40,897 nucleotides of DNA from assembly GCF_000474235.1 (NCBI RefSeq), contig NZ_BATA01000016.1, positions 1 through 40,897 on the forward strand. Direction: 5' to 3'. The DNA is from Halarchaeum acidiphilum MH1-52-1. Its GTDB lineage: Archaea > Halobacteriota > Halobacteria > Halobacteriales > Halobacteriaceae. Of this stretch, positions 1 through 11,964 are shown piece by piece; the first letter of the stretch is position 1, and every line of letters starts with the position of its first letter. The position numbers were made by a program, and so were the translations under genes. The notes under the pieces are model-generated. The model was not told the origin of the DNA, did no database searches, and saw only the letters and a program-made list of their open reading frames with translations.

Positions 1-52
1 CCCCCCCAATTCGCTAGAATAGATCTTTGTGGTAGTAATATGAGTATAACTC

Positions 53-190
53 ATGGCCGAGGGGAACGGGGAATCGACGCGAAGCGGCTACTGTCCGCGC
101 TGTGACGCCGAGCGAACGATCCGCGTGACCGTTCCGTGGCAGGACGATATCTGTACTGAATGCTACAATTCGGTTCCGAGCGAATCGTGA
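53..190 (+). CDS. Small double-CxxC zinc-finger protein (45 aa)
   Basis: The 45-residue protein has two CxxC knuckles, CPRC (Cys14/Cys17) and CTEC (Cys34/Cys37), about 16 residues apart, which fits one four-cysteine zinc site. Haloarchaea encode many such small CPxCG-type zinc-finger proteins. Most have no assigned function and are thought to act in regulation or protein contacts. The ATG at 53 is the only start in this frame, and a weak TATA-like stretch lies near 24-31, so the message could be leaderless. It is the last protein gene before the 23S rRNA and lies on the same strand, where a 16S gene or ITS tRNA would normally be expected. The exact family is not recognised. Confidence 0.7.
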   Translation: MAEGNGESTRSGYCPRCDAERTIRVTVPWQDDICTECYNSVPSES

Positions 191-441
191 ACGGGTATCG
201 GCCATCGATTACCTGAATTGAGGCGCTAAGCCCCCTTCCTCAACGAGCGAGCGGAGCGAGTGAGTAGGGGGGATACAGCGTTCACGAGAGCTTTGCTCTC
301 GTGCGCGAACGAGACGCGAAGCGTCTCGTCAACGCCGCACAGTTCTCAATGCGCGTCTTCGTGATCTGTCTCATGGATGATTGCGTACACAGCGGAGTCA
401 ATTCTATCAGATCTACAACCTCACTACTCCGGATCGTGCCT
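191..441. other. Hairpin-rich spacer between zinc-finger gene and 23S promoter
   Basis: I see no gene, no 16S rRNA 3' end and no tRNA-Ala here. The stretch holds several inverted repeats, described separately at 278-335. A further imperfect stem joins a C-run at 231-236 to a G-run at 266-271. The rest is AT-richer than the surrounding coding DNA, as is usual before an rRNA promoter. Confidence 0.6.
278..335. repeat. Two adjacent perfect stem-loops inside an outer 5-bp stem
   Basis: Hairpin one has 9-bp arms at 283-291 and 295-303 with a TTT loop. Hairpin two has 9-bp arms at 309-317 and 321-329 with a GAA loop, and its tip reads GCGAAGC, a heptamer known to form an unusually stable DNA mini-hairpin. 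The flanks GCGTT (278-282) and AACGC (331-335) can pair and close both into a three-way junction. The role is unknown. Possibilities are termination of upstream transcription, a structured RNA, or a mobile-element remnant. Confidence 0.6.
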
Positions 442-449
442 CTTAAGTG
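442..449 (+). promoter_or_regulatory. rRNA-type promoter TATA box for the 23S-5S unit
   Basis: The box reads CTTAAGTG within TCTTAAGTGTA, which resembles the TTAAGTGTA core I recall from haloarchaeal rRNA promoters. A start about 25 bases downstream, near 470, would begin just before the left arm of the 23S processing stem at 567. If used, it lets 23S and 5S be transcribed without a 16S gene. Internal ITS promoters are also known in this class, so the box alone does not prove separation. Confidence 0.5.
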
Positions 450-566
450 TAGGCGGGCAAAACGAAGAGTTGAGTTCGATTCATGCACCAGTCCGCGAGA
501 GCGCGACTGGGAAGGGTCGATGTACGCTCCCGCGTCACCTGCGGGACGTGCGATGACGACCGTGTG

Positions 567-622
567 TACGTGTAATCCAGGCGCTCACTGGACTCGTCTG
601 CCGTCGTGGCAGAGTCGAGTCT
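567..622 (+). other. Left arm of 23S rRNA processing stem with bulge-helix-bulge
   Basis: This arm pairs with 3561-3615. From the outside in: 567-580 pairs perfectly with 3602-3615 (14 bp); 581-584 pairs with 3595-3598 (4 bp); a 3-base bulge lies at 585-587; then 588-604 pairs with 3578-3594 including a few G-U pairs, followed by 608-612 with 3572-3576 and 616-622 with 3561-3567. Two 3-base bulges on opposite strands separated by 4 bp is the canonical site of the archaeal splicing endonuclease, which excises pre-23S rRNA. Confidence 0.88.
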
Positions 623-648
623 GATTGAACGTCACAACGATTGACAAC

Positions 649-3556
<2,908 letters not shown>

Positions 3557-3560
3557 TCAT

Positions 3561-3615
3561 AGACTCGGGCACTGCCCGCGGCGGGCGAGTCCGGGCGTAA
3601 TCTGGATTACACGTA
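3561..3615 (+). other. Right arm of 23S rRNA processing stem with bulge-helix-bulge
   Basis: This is the partner of 567-622. Its 3-base bulge AAT at 3599-3601 lies across the 4-bp helix from the bulge at 585-587. Cleavage at both bulges would release pre-23S rRNA and free the 5S precursor that starts at 3676. Confidence 0.88.
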
Positions 3616-3675
3616 TACATGGTATCTCGAGACCGATAACTGGTGTTAGCTACGGTTCGATTCCGTAGATCGGCG

Positions 3676-3797
3676 TTGAGGCGGCCAGAGCGGTGAGGAT
3701 ACACCCGTACCCATCCCGAACACGGAAGTTAAGCTCACCTGCGTATGAGGTAGTACTGGAGTGCGCGAGCCTCTGGGAACACTGATTCGCCGCCTCG
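3676..3797 (+). rRNA. rrf: 5S ribosomal RNA
   Basis: The 122-base gene begins TTGAGGCGGCC and ends GCCGCCTC, which pair as helix I. The core CCCGTACCCATCCCGAACACGG is present near 3703 (written here in full only as a landmark split: CCCGTACCCATCC then CGAACACGG), followed by GTAGTACTGGAGTGCGCGAG. The length and sequence are typical of haloarchaeal 5S rRNA. It lies about 60 bases after the end of the 23S processing stem, in the usual 23S-5S order, and is probably co-transcribed. Confidence 0.95.
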
Positions 3798-3840
3798 CCA
3801 TTCATAGCCGGGATCGGATTCGGTCCCACGCGCGCTTTCA

Positions 3841-3873
3841 GACTCGAGGAGCGACGGCTCTCGCGTTCGAGTC
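3841..3873. repeat. Inverted repeat between 5S rRNA and tRNA-Cys
   Basis: The 7-bp arms GACTCGA (3841-3847) and TCGAGTC (3867-3873) enclose about 19 bases. The repeat sits after 5S rRNA and before the tRNA-Cys promoter, so it may help end or process the rRNA transcript. No function can be shown from sequence. Confidence 0.4.
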
Positions 3874-3892
3874 TTCGGCGCGTACCGCTACG

Positions 3893-3900
3893 TTTAAGCG
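3893..3900 (+). promoter_or_regulatory. TATA box of tRNA-Cys
   Basis: TTTAAGCG lies about 25-32 bases before the mature tRNA-Cys 5' end at 3925. That is the right spacing for an archaeal promoter starting at or just before the tRNA. It suggests tRNA-Cys can be made independently of the rRNA transcript. Confidence 0.6.
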
Positions 3901-3924
3901 CGCTAGTCCGTTATCCCAATTCGT

Positions 3925-4000
3925 GCCAAGGTGGCAGAGTCCGGCCTAACGCAGCGGCCTGCAGAGCCGCCCACCGCCGGTTCAAATCCGGCCCTTGGCT
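3925..4000 (+). tRNA. tRNA-Cys (anticodon GCA)
   Basis: The 76-base tRNA folds fully. The acceptor stem GCCAAGG pairs with CCTTGGC. The anticodon stem GCGGC/GCCGC encloses the loop CTGCAGA, with anticodon GCA at 3961-3963. The T arm has the TTCAAAT loop between GCCGG and CCGGC. The discriminator base is T. CCA is not encoded, as usual in Archaea. The haloarchaeal order 23S-5S-tRNA-Cys is kept. Confidence 0.96.
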
Positions 4001-4231
4001 CTCCTTCGTTCTTGATCCATACCTGTGGCCGTCGATCGCGTCGGTCGTGACATCGACGGCAGTCGGGGTGTCGTCGAACCGCTCGATAACCCGCCGAAAT
4101 CGCCGCCGGCCGCCATGAGGGATGGCAGTCGCTTCCGGTGTTTGACACCGACGAACGCACACCCCGCCATCCATGTACTCTTCTGATCACCTATACTTCT
4201 GCTCGCGTCTGATCTCCTCGCTGTGCCCGGA
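4001..4231. other. Intergenic stretch without a recognisable gene
   Basis: I see no supportable gene. An open minus-strand frame with haloarchaeal-looking codons runs across about 4010-4174, but its only stop lies inside the tRNA-Cys antisense, so it is either a decayed gene tail or chance. A short T-rich patch just after the tRNA (about 4004-4012) could end its transcription. Confidence 0.4.
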
Positions 4232-4513
4232 TCAGACTCCGCTGACGGTTTCTCGATAGGACCTGACGGACGCGAGGGCGTCCTCGACGGCGTTCGGGAC
4301 GACGTCGTCGTCGTCGTCCGCGTCTGCGGCGATGTCGTGGAGGGCGTGCGTGTGGCGGGCGAGGCGACCGTGGTCGGGACCACGATCGCGATCGGCGAGT
4401 CCCGCGAGGGCGTCGGCCTGCTCGCGCAGTCGCCCGGATAGCTCGTCATTCTCACAGTTCGCGGCGGCGGCATCGAGCGTTTCGCTGGCGTCTCGGAGTG
4501 CATCGAGTCCCAT
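4232..4513 (-). CDS. Haloarchaeal conserved helical protein, DUF7553-like (93 aa)
   Basis: The 93-residue protein is acidic and predicted helical, with heptad-like Ala/Leu spacing (LRDASETLDAAAA, LREQADALAGLA). It has the segment RGPDHGRLARHTHALHDIA, which I recognise from a haloarchaea-specific family (DUF7553, from memory) of unknown function, and ends SVRSYRETVSGV. There is no signal peptide or metal motif. A TATA-like CGCTTAGG at about 4538-4545 lies 25-30 bases before the ATG at 4513, so the start is likely leaderless. It is divergent from uvrB, with 86 bases between the two starts, so the two promoters are back to back. Confidence 0.75.
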   Translation of the reverse strand: MGLDALRDASETLDAAAANCENDELSGRLREQADALAGLADRDRGPDHGRLARHTHALHDIAADADDDDDVVPNAVEDALASVRSYRETVSGV

Positions 4514-4599
4514 ACTCGATTCGTCGCCGAACGGACACCTAAGCGTTTCGTCGTGCGGCCGGCACGCAACTTACGTAGCTACGTCGCCAAACACGGGCA

Positions 4600-6660
4600 A
4601 TGAGTGACGCCGGCCCGCTGCAACCGGATCGCCCGGACGCCGAACGGGAGTTCCGCGTCGACGCGCCGTTCGACCCGGCGGGGGACCAACCGGACGCTAT
4701 CGAGGCGCTCGCGTCCGGCTTCGAGGCGGGAATGGACGCCCAGACGCTCCTCGGTGTGACGGGCTCGGGGAAGACGAACACGGTCTCGTGGGCGATCGAG
4801 GAAGTTCAGGAGCCGACGCTCGTCATCGCGCACAACAAGACGCTCGCGGCGCAGCTCTACGAGGAGTTGAAGAACCTCTTTCCCGAGAACGCCGTCGAGT
4901 ACTTCGTCTCCTACTACGACTACTACCAGCCGGAGGCGTACGTCGAGCAGACGGACACGTACATCGACAAGGACGCCTCGGTGAACGAGGAGATCGACCG
5001 TTTGCGCCACTCGGCGACGCGCTCGCTCCTGACCCGCGACGACGTCATTGTCGTCGCCTCGGTGTCGGCCATCTACGGGCTGGGGGATCCGTCGAACTAC
5101 GTGGACATGTCGCTCTCGGTCGAGCGCGGCGAGACGTTGGAGCGCGACGAACTCCTCTCGCGCCTCGTCGATCTGAACTACGAGCGCAACGACGTGGACT
5201 TCACGCAGGGGACGTTCCGGGTGCGCGGCGACACCGTGGAGGTGTACCCGATGTACGGGCGCTACGCCGTCCGCGTGGAGTTCTGGGGTGACGAGGTCGA
5301 TCGGCTGACCAAGCTCGATCCGCTGGAGGGCGAGGTGGTCTCGGAGGAACCCGCCGTTCTCTTCCATCCGGCGGAGCACTACTCGATCCCGGAGGAGCGT
5401 TTGGAGAATGCGATGGCGCAGATCGAGGCGGACATGGAGGAGCGCATCGCTCACTTCGAGCGCGAGGGCGACCTGCTCGCCGCCCAGCGCATCGAGGAGC
5501 GCACGACGTTCGACTTGGAGATGCTTCAGGAGGCCGGCTACTGCTCCGGGATCGAGAACTACACGCTCTACTTCTCGGGTCGCGAGATGGGCGATGCACC
5601 CTACACCCTCCTCGATTACTTTCCGGACGACTTCCTCACCGTCATCGATGAGTCCCACCGCACCGTCCCGCAGATCAAGGGCCAACTCGCGGGCGACAAG
5701 GCGCGCAAGGAGAGTCTCGTGGACAACGGTTTCCGGCTTCCGACCGCGTACGCGAACCGTCCGCTCTCCTTCGAGGAGTTCGGGGAGAAAGCGGATCGAA
5801 CGCTGTACGTCTCGGCGACGCCGGGCGACTACGAGCGCGAGCACTCCGGGCAGGTGGTCGAGCAGGTCGTCCGGCCGACGCACCTCGTCGATCCCGCGGT
5901 CGAGGTGTCGCCTGCTGACGGCCAGATCGACGACTTGCTCGCGCGCATCCAAGCGCGGGCCGAACGCGACGAGCGGACGCTCGTGACGACGCTGACGAAG
6001 CGGATGGCCGAGGATCTCACCGAATACCTCGAGGAGGCGGGCGTCGCCGTCGAGTACATGCACGACGAGACGGACACCTTAGAGCGCCACGAACTCGTTC
6101 GCGGTCTCCGACTGGGCGAGTTCGACGTCCTCGTCGGCATCAACCTCCTCCGCGAGGGACTCGACATTCCCGAGGTCTCCTTGGTCGCCGTACTCGACGC
6201 CGACCAGCAGGGGTTCTTGCGCTCGCGGACGAGCCTTATCCAGACGATGGGGCGTGCGGCGCGCAACGTGAACGGGACGGCGGTGCTCTATGCGGACGAG
6301 ACGACCGACGCGATGCAGGCGGCCATCGATGAGACCGCGCGCCGCCGCGAGATCCAGCGGGCGTTCAACGAGGAGCACGGCGTCGAACCCACGACCATCG
6401 AGAAGGAGGTCTCGGACGCTAATCTCCCGGGCGCGAAGACCGACACCGGGAACGCGACGGGCGGGGAGACGCCCGCGGACGCCGAGGCCGCGGCCGAGCG
6501 GGTTACCGAACTCGAAGCGCGCATGGAGGAGGCGGCGTCGAATCTCGAGTTCGAACTCGCGGCGGACATCCGCGATCGGATCACCGACCTCCGTGAGGAA
6601 CATGATCTCGACGCGGGCGACGCCGACGGCATCGCGCCGGAGGCGGACGCGGACTGGTAG
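4600..6660 (+). CDS. uvrB: Excinuclease ABC subunit UvrB (686 aa)
   Basis: UvrB is the helicase-like damage-verification subunit of nucleotide excision repair. It is loaded by UvrA and recruits UvrC for incision. Walker A is GVTGSGKT (52-59). The strand-separating beta-hairpin follows at about 100-130, rich in tyrosines ([13 protein letters not shown]). The UvrC-interacting UVR domain lies near the C terminus (about 635-665, [20 protein letters not shown]). Length and domain order are normal for the family. A TATA-like CAACTTACG at about 4566-4574 fits a leaderless start at 4600. The stop at 6658-6660 abuts that of the convergent SPFH gene. uvrC lies one gene away; uvrA is not in this window. 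Confidence 0.97.
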   Translation: MSDAGPLQPDRPDAEREFRVDAPFDPAGDQPDAIEALASGFEAGMDAQTLLGVTGSGKTNTVSWAIEEVQEPTLVIAHNKTLAAQLYEELKNLFPENAVEYFVSYYDYYQPEAYVEQTDTYIDKDASVNEEIDRLRHSATRSLLTRDDVIVVASVSAIYGLGDPSNYVDMSLSVERGETLERDELLSRLVDLNYERNDVDFTQGTFRVRGDTVEVYPMYGRYAVRVEFWGDEVDRLTKLDPLEGEVVSEEPAVLFHPAEHYSIPEERLENAMAQIEADMEERIAHFEREGDLLAAQRIEERTTFDLEMLQEAGYCSGIENYTLYFSGREMGDAPYTLLDYFPDDFLTVIDESHRTVPQIKGQLAGDKARKESLVDNGFRLPTAYANRPLSFEEFGEKADRTLYVSATPGDYEREHSGQVVEQVVRPTHLVDPAVEVSPADGQIDDLLARIQARAERDERTLVTTLTKRMAEDLTEYLEEAGVAVEYMHDETDTLERHELVRGLRLGEFDVLVGINLLREGLDIPEVSLVAVLDADQQGFLRSRTSLIQTMGRAARNVNGTAVLYADETTDAMQAAIDETARRREIQRAFNEEHGVEPTTIEKEVSDANLPGAKTDTGNATGGETPADAEAAAERVTELEARMEEAASNLEFELAADIRDRITDLREEHDLDAGDADGIAPEADADW

Positions 6661-7776
6661 TCACTCGACCTCGATCTCGACCGCGTCGGCGTCCACGGGC
6701 GTCTCGATCACGTTCGCGAGATCGAGTTCGACGAGGTCGATGTCGTTCGGATCGAGTCCGCTCTCGTCCCCGCTGACTCCGCCACCGAGGTGGTGGCCGT
6801 AGCGCCCGACGAGCGACGTGAGTTCCTGCGGAACGACGTACGTCGTCGCCGCGCCGCGCCCGACGCGTTCGAGCGCGTCGAACCCCCGATCGATGACGGC
6901 CCGTTCGCCCATCGACTCGGCGGCGCGTGCGCGGAGGACGGTCGCGGCGGCGTCGCCCTGCGCTTCGAGGATGGTCGCACGCTTGCGTCCCTCGGCGCGG
7001 AGCACCGCGGCCCGCCGCTCGCCGAGGGCGCGCTCGATCGACGCTCCTCGCGTCCCCTTCGCTTCGAGGATGGCCGCGCGCCGGTGACGCTCCGCGGCGC
7101 TCTGGCGCTCCATCGCGTGCACGACGCCGTCGCTCGGCATGACGGACTTCACCTCGACGCCTTCGACATCGACGCCCCACGCGGCGACCGTCTCGTCGAG
7201 TTCGTCGTGGATTCGGTCATTCATCGTCCCACGTTCGCTGAGCGTATCATCGAGTTCCATGTCGCCGATGACGGCGCGCAGCGATGTCTGCGCGAGGTAC
7301 GCGACGGCGTCGCGATAGCCGTCGATTTCGAGGAAGGCCCTCTCGGCGTCGACGACGCTGAGGTAGACGACGGCGCTCGCGCGTACCGGCGAGTTGTCGC
7401 GCGTGATCGCCTCCTGCGTCGGCACTTCGGCGGTCTGCGTGCGCGTATCGAAAGCGTGCGTCTCAGTGACGAACGGGGGGACGACGTTGATCCCCGGACC
7501 GAGGATCCCCTTGTACGCCCCGAGGACCGTGTACGGCCGCCGCTCGTAGGCTTGTACGATCTCGACGCTCTCGACGGCGACGACGAGAACGGCGGCGACG
7601 ACGAGGACGCCGAGGAGGTACGTCCACCCGTACGCGGGCGCGAACGCAGCGGTGAGGGCGACGACGCTCGCGACGAGGGCGTGCCACGGCCGGATCCGCG
7701 CGCTCGCGCGACCGAGCGTGCGGAAGAACCGCCGCATCGAATCGTCGCGCCGCATCGAATCGTCGTCCCCGGACAT
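6661..7776 (-). CDS. SPFH/band-7 (stomatin-prohibitin) membrane protein (371 aa)
   Basis: The N terminus has two adjacent hydrophobic segments (about residues 30-47 and 51-68). An SPFH domain follows from about 72 (VEIVQAYERRPYTVLG, GPGINVVPPF, DTRTQTAEVPTQEAIT). An Ala/Glu/Arg-rich coiled coil from about 220 has repeats of the type R-A-A-(I/V)-L-(E/R)-A-(K/E)-G. Such proteins form membrane-anchored oligomeric scaffolds. The coiled coil is more arginine-rich than usual. The ATG at 7776 is supported by a TATA-like CTAAGGT at about 7801-7807, although Met8 and Met14 are alternatives because the N terminus repeats DDSMRR. It lies 57 bases downstream of uvrC on the same strand. A repair role is not implied by its sequence. 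Confidence 0.88.
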   Translation of the reverse strand: MSGDDDSMRRDDSMRRFFRTLGRASARIRPWHALVASVVALTAAFAPAYGWTYLLGVLVVAAVLVVAVESVEIVQAYERRPYTVLGAYKGILGPGINVVPPFVTETHAFDTRTQTAEVPTQEAITRDNSPVRASAVVYLSVVDAERAFLEIDGYRDAVAYLAQTSLRAVIGDMELDDTLSERGTMNDRIHDELDETVAAWGVDVEGVEVKSVMPSDGVVHAMERQSAAERHRRAAILEAKGTRGASIERALGERRAAVLRAEGRKRATILEAQGDAAATVLRARAAESMGERAVIDRGFDALERVGRGAATTYVVPQELTSLVGRYGHHLGGGVSGDESGLDPNDIDLVELDLANVIETPVDADAVEIEVE

Positions 7777-7833
7777 ATGCGACTCATCCCGCCCGGCGAC
7801 CTTAGCCGTTGTCCCGTCTCGCCCCTTCGCTGC

Positions 7834-9624
7834 TCAGAGGCGCCGGTCGAGCCGTTCGGCGATCGCGGGACCGATACCTTCGACGTCGCGGAGTTCGGCG
7901 ACACTCGCCGCGCGGATCCCGTCGATGCTCCCGAAGCGCCGGAGGAGGCGGGTGCGCGTCTCGGGACCGACCCCTTCCACGTCGTCGAGCGCGGTCTCGA
8001 CGCTGTCGCGCAGGCTCTGGTGGTACTGGACGGCGAAGCGGTGGGCTTCGTCGCGGACGCGCTGGAGGACGTGCAGTTGTGGGGCGTCCGACGCCCAGTC
8101 GTGCGTTCCCTCGGGCGTGACGACGACTTCCTCGCGCTTGGCGAGCGCCACCGCCGGTATGTCCCACTCCACCTCGTCGATGGCGGCTAGCGCGGCGTCC
8201 AGTTGCCCCCGCCCGCCGTCGACGAGCAGGAGGTCGGGATCGGGGCGGTCGTCGCGGCCCGAGACGGCCCGCTCCGCGCGCCACGAGACCAGCCGATACA
8301 TGTTCGCGTAGTCGTCGTTCTCGTCCTCGAGTTTCTTCCGTCGGTAGTCGGACTTCTCGGCGCTCCCGTCGACGAACGTCACGTCGCTGCCGACGACAGC
8401 CGTGCCCTGTGCGTGACTGACGTCGACCCCCTCGATGCGCGTCGGTCGCCGATCGAGTCCGAGCGCGTCGCGGAGCGCCCCGAGTTCGTCGCCCCCGCCC
8501 GCGCGACGGTGGGCGTTCTTCAGCGCGAGGTCGACGAGCTTCGCCTCCCGGCCCGCGCCGGGTACGCGGACGGCGACGCCCTCCGCGCCGAGCCATTCGC
8601 GCAGGTCGTCATCGCCGGGATCCTCCGGGAGGAGCAGGGCGTCCGGGAGCGCGCGCTCGGCGTAATACTGCGGGACGAACGCCGCGAGCACGTCCGCGAC
8701 GCGCTCCTCGCCCTCGGGGGCGGTGAGCGCGTGCTGGTCGCGATCGACGAGCTGGCCGCCCTCGCTGTGGAGGCGCGAGACGGTGGCGGTGTCGCCCTCG
8801 ATCGCCACTCCCAGCACGTCGACGTGGCGCTCGTCGCTCTGTGCAGCGACGGCTTCCCCACCGCCGCCGTGGAACGCCCGCACGGCTTCGAGGCGGTCGC
8901 GGAGGTTCGCGGCCCGCTCGAACTCCTGCGCTTGCGCGGCGCGCTCCATCTCGCGCTCGATGGGATCGGCGAGCGCGCCCGTCTCGCCCTCGAAGAAGCG
9001 CTTCGCCGCTACCACGTTCTCCGCGTACGATTCGCTGTCGATCTCGCCCGTGCACGGCGCGGAGCAAAGCCCGATGTCGTGATCGAGACAGGGGCGTTCG
9101 CGGCCCTCGAACTTGTGATCGGAACACCCGCGCAGTCCGTACGTCTCGCGGATCGCCTTCACGACCGTCTCGACGCACTCGTGGTCGGTGTACGGGCCGT
9201 AGACCGCCGGCACGCTCACGGCTTCGCCGTTCGCCCGTTCCGAGGTGCGTCGCGCCTCGCCACTCTCCTCGGGATCGCGCGTCACCTCGATCCGTGGGAA
9301 GGCGTGAGCGGTCAGCTGCACCATCGGATAGGACTTGTCGTCCTTCAGCCGGACGTTGTACTTCGGCTGGTGGCGCTTGATGAGGTTCGCCTCCAAGAGA
9401 AGCGCCTGCGTCTCGGTGTCCGTCACCGCGAAGTCGAGTCCGTCGGCGCGCTCGACCATCCGCGCGATGCGGGCCGAGCGGGGATCGGTGTACGAGCGCA
9501 CCCGCGCGCGCAGGTCGACGGCCTTCCCGACGTAGAGCGTCGTCCCGTCGTCGCGCTGGAACTGGTAGACGCCGGGATCCGTGGGGAGGGAGCCTGCGGC
9601 CTCGCGCACCGCGTCCGTATCCAT
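7834..9624 (-). CDS. uvrC: Excinuclease ABC subunit UvrC (596 aa)
   Basis: UvrC makes both incisions in nucleotide excision repair. The N-terminal GIY-YIG nuclease shows PGVY (17-20) and YVGKA (31-35), with catalytic-type Arg at 39/41. A UVR domain that contacts UvrB follows ([20 protein letters not shown]). The RNase H-like endonuclease core begins around [11 protein letters not shown], with conserved Asp. Two helix-hairpin-helix repeats end the protein ([13 protein letters not shown] and [12 protein letters not shown]). I place the start at the ATG at 9624 because the family begins just before the GIY-YIG fold; a longer open frame upstream has unrelated composition. It is divergent from the unknown gene at 9709. 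Confidence 0.96.
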   Translation of the reverse strand: MDTDAVREAAGSLPTDPGVYQFQRDDGTTLYVGKAVDLRARVRSYTDPRSARIARMVERADGLDFAVTDTETQALLLEANLIKRHQPKYNVRLKDDKSYPMVQLTAHAFPRIEVTRDPEESGEARRTSERANGEAVSVPAVYGPYTDHECVETVVKAIRETYGLRGCSDHKFEGRERPCLDHDIGLCSAPCTGEIDSESYAENVVAAKRFFEGETGALADPIEREMERAAQAQEFERAANLRDRLEAVRAFHGGGGEAVAAQSDERHVDVLGVAIEGDTATVSRLHSEGGQLVDRDQHALTAPEGEERVADVLAAFVPQYYAERALPDALLLPEDPGDDDLREWLGAEGVAVRVPGAGREAKLVDLALKNAHRRAGGGDELGALRDALGLDRRPTRIEGVDVSHAQGTAVVGSDVTFVDGSAEKSDYRRKKLEDENDDYANMYRLVSWRAERAVSGRDDRPDPDLLLVDGGRGQLDAALAAIDEVEWDIPAVALAKREEVVVTPEGTHDWASDAPQLHVLQRVRDEAHRFAVQYHQSLRDSVETALDDVEGVGPETRTRLLRRFGSIDGIRAASVAELRDVEGIGPAIAERLDRRL

Positions 9625-9708
9625 CGCCGGACCTAGCGCCCGCGGCCGTTTGAACGTCGCGCTCGCGCTACCCACAGAGCCAAACGCCCGCGGGCCTACG
9701 GGCGACGT

Positions 9709-9969
9709 ATGAGCGACGACGACACCGCCCGCGTCTGGTTCGTGGGCCGCGAGTACACCGACAAGGGGATGCTCACCATCCGCTACGCGACCCCGGACGG
9801 CGAGGAGCGCTTCGAGAAACAGCAGTCGCTGAACGCCCCGGATCCGACCGCCGCCCGCGAGGTCGATCCCGCCAAACTCGTCGCCGTCGAGGACGACGAC
9901 CGCGTCGAACGCTACCGGACCGAGGTCGCGCGCGTCCGCGAGTCGAACGATCCCGACGATCCCGTGTGA
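9709..9969 (+). CDS. Unknown small haloarchaeal protein (86 aa)
   Basis: I do not recognise the family. The 86-residue acidic protein begins with a probable beta-rich half ([20 protein letters not shown]) and ends in a charged segment likely to be helical ([13 protein letters not shown]). It has no cysteines, signal peptide or membrane segment. The codon use is typical of the genome and the ATG follows a clean intergenic stretch. The next gene starts one base after its stop, so the two are probably one operon. Confidence 0.7.
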   Translation: MSDDDTARVWFVGREYTDKGMLTIRYATPDGEERFEKQQSLNAPDPTAAREVDPAKLVAVEDDDRVERYRTEVARVRESNDPDDPV

Positions 9970-9970
9970 C

Positions 9971-10432
9971 GTGGCGGACGCAGACGGTACCGCGGACGCG
10001 GAACCGGTGTACGCGACGCGCGCGCTCGTTGAGGCGCTCTGCGACCTCGCCGCGGACGCCGACCCCGAGACGCTCTCCGTCGCGCTCGCGACGCGCCCCG
10101 CCGCCGACCTCGACGCCGACGACGGGACGGGAGCGCCCCTCACGGGCGTCCCCGACGACGCCGCGGTCTTCGCCGAATTCTACCTTCCGGACGCCGGCGG
10201 CGCCCTCTCCGCTGTCTTCGGCGTCGATCTCGCGACGCCGTCCGGGCGGACCCGCGGGCGCTTCCTCTCGCATCCGCGCGGCGATCCCGACCCGTCGCTG
10301 ACGGACGATCTGGCGGCGCGGCTGCTCGTCGCCGTACCGCCGTGGACCGCAGAAGACGTCCGCGCGTACGACCGCCGGGGGCGACGCCGGCTCGTTCTCG
10401 TCGCGGCCGGCGCGCCCGAGGAGACGGTCTGA
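9971..10432 (+). CDS. Unknown haloarchaeal protein, GTG start (153 aa)
   Basis: The GTG at 9971 comes directly after the TGA of the preceding gene (9967-9969), which implies translational coupling. The 153-residue protein alternates acidic helices ([18 protein letters not shown]) and likely strands ([33 protein letters not shown]). FLSHPRG and [13 protein letters not shown] look like conserved cores, but I cannot tie them to a named family. There is no membrane segment. Its convergent neighbour is ftsY, and a strong stem-loop lies between the two stops. Confidence 0.7.
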   Translation: MADADGTADAEPVYATRALVEALCDLAADADPETLSVALATRPAADLDADDGTGAPLTGVPDDAAVFAEFYLPDAGGALSAVFGVDLATPSGRTRGRFLSHPRGDPDPSLTDDLAARLLVAVPPWTAEDVRAYDRRGRRRLVLVAAGAPEETV

Positions 10433-10514
10433 CTCGCTCTCACTCACGGGTCCGCCGGTTCGCATTCGCGGCGTTTCACGCTGCGCCCCGCTCATCGCTC
10501 CCCGCTCGGTACGT

Positions 10515-10536
10515 CGCGGAGCCTGCCGGCTCCGCG
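10515..10536. terminator. Perfect 9-bp stem-loop at the ftsY stop
   Basis: The arms CGCGGAGCC (10515-10523) and GGCTCCGCG (10528-10536) enclose the loop TGCC. The stem touches the ftsY stop codon (10537-10539) and sits between two convergent genes. Archaeal termination usually relies on T-runs, which are absent here, so RNA 3'-end protection or processing is equally possible. Confidence 0.5.
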
Positions 10537-11958
10537 CTATTCCTCCATTCCGAGGAGGTCCGCGACGAGCGCTTCGGGATCGAAGCGCGTCAGGTCGTCG
10601 TACCCCTGCCCGGTCCCGAGGAAGAGGATCGGTTTCCCGGTGACGTACGCGACGGAGATGGCGGCGCCGCCCTGCGAGTCGGCGTCCGCCTTCGTCAGGA
10701 TCGCGCCGTCGATCTCCGCGGCGTCGTCGAACTCCCGCGCGCGGTTGACCGCGTCCTGTCCGGCGACGGCCTCGTCGACGAAGAGCGTCATGTCGGGATC
10801 GACGACGCGATCGATCTTCGCGAGCTGCTCCATCAGATCGGAGGAGGTGTGGAGCCGGCCCGCGGTGTCGCCGAGGACGACGTCGATATCGTTCGCCTCC
10901 GCGTACTCGACGGCGTCGTAGATGACGGCCGCCGGGTCGCCGCCCTGCTCGTGCGCGATGAGCTTCGTGTCGAGGTTCTCCGCGTGCTCGCGCACCTGCT
11001 CGTTCGCGCCCGCGCGGTACGTGTCGCCGTTCGCGATCACGGACGAGAGCCCCCGGTCTTCGAGGTATTTCGAGAGCTTCGCGATACTCGTCGTCTTCCC
11101 GACGCCGTTGATGCCGGTGAAGACGATGACGACGGGCTTCTCCGCCTCGGCGACGCGCTCGTCGAAGTCGAACTGGCCGACGCCGATGACGGAGAGCAGT
11201 GCGTCACGTAGCGCCTCGTCGACGAGGTCGCCCGTCGACTCCGTGAACTTCCGCTCCTGCCCGACGAGCTCCTCGCGGATCTGATCGAGGATGGCCTCCG
11301 CGACGCTCATCTCCACGTCGCTCTCCAAGAGCGCCATTTCGAGCTCCCAGAGCGGGTCCTCTAGGTCCTCCTCCTCGATGACGACCCGCCCGCGGACCGC
11401 GGACTTCGCCTTCTTCGCGAGACCGAACCGGGACGAGCGCTCGCCCTCCGCCTCACCCTCGTCGGCGTCGGCTTCGGCGTCGGATTCGGCGTCGACGGCG
11501 GCCTCAGATGTTGGCGCGGTGTCCGTCTCTGTTCCGGTCTCGGTTTCCGATCCGGTCGCGACGCTCGACGTTTCGATATCCGTCGGCTCCGACTCCGTCG
11601 CCGCGGCCGTCGCATCGGCGGATTCGGCGCCCAATTCGGCTTCGCTCGTCGGCGCTTCGGTCTCAGCGCCTTCGGGCGGCGACGGCGGTTCGCCCGCCGG
11701 TTCGCTCGCCACCGATGCTCCGGTTTCGGGCGCTTCCGACGGCTCGGCTTCTTCCGACGATTCGCCCTCCGTCGACGACTCGGGTTCGGTGGCCGCGTCG
11801 GCCGGCGCCGACTCGACGTCCGCCGTCTCTTCGCTCGGTTCCGCGGCCTCGGCTTCGGACTCCGCGTCTTCCGCTTCGACCTCTTCCGCGTTCTCCTCTG
11901 CGACTTCCTCGGCGTCCTTGCGGAACCGACCGAGCTTCTCCTTCAGCCCGTCGAACAT
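10537..11958 (-). CDS. ftsY: Signal recognition particle receptor FtsY (473 aa)
   Basis: FtsY is the membrane-associated SRP GTPase that docks SRP54-ribosome complexes for co-translational insertion. The NG domain occupies about residues 195-473: G1 GINGVGKTT (282-290), DTYRAGA (312-318), G3 DTAGR (364-368) and G4 TKADAD (422-427). The first 10-15 residues (FDGLKEKLGRFRK) form a basic amphipathic helix suited to membrane contact. Residues 16-175 are almost entirely Glu, Ser, Ala, Thr and Asp, a long acidic low-complexity linker usual in haloarchaeal FtsY. pfdA ends 6 bases upstream, so the two form an operon. The usual srp54 neighbour is not present here. Confidence 0.96.
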   Translation of the reverse strand: MFDGLKEKLGRFRKDAEEVAEENAEEVEAEDAESEAEAAEPSEETADVESAPADAATEPESSTEGESSEEAEPSEAPETGASVASEPAGEPPSPPEGAETEAPTSEAELGAESADATAAATESEPTDIETSSVATGSETETGTETDTAPTSEAAVDAESDAEADADEGEAEGERSSRFGLAKKAKSAVRGRVVIEEEDLEDPLWELEMALLESDVEMSVAEAILDQIREELVGQERKFTESTGDLVDEALRDALLSVIGVGQFDFDERVAEAEKPVVIVFTGINGVGKTTSIAKLSKYLEDRGLSSVIANGDTYRAGANEQVREHAENLDTKLIAHEQGGDPAAVIYDAVEYAEANDIDVVLGDTAGRLHTSSDLMEQLAKIDRVVDPDMTLFVDEAVAGQDAVNRAREFDDAAEIDGAILTKADADSQGGAAISVAYVTGKPILFLGTGQGYDDLTRFDPEALVADLLGMEE

Positions 11959-11964
11959 GCGGGG

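Noticed and set aside
3911-4174. Minus-strand frame reading QGPDLNRR and onwards
   Set aside because: It runs antisense through tRNA-Cys and ends inside it. GPDLNRR-like strings are a known translation artefact of tRNA antisense.
4579-6063. Open minus-strand frame of 494 codons opposite uvrB
   Set aside because: It is antisense to a clear UvrB with all motifs. High-GC third positions on one strand create long antisense frames.
9625-10143. N-terminal extension of uvrC by 173 codons
   Set aside because: The family begins at [18 protein letters not shown]. The extension overlaps two plus-strand genes and has shadow-frame composition.
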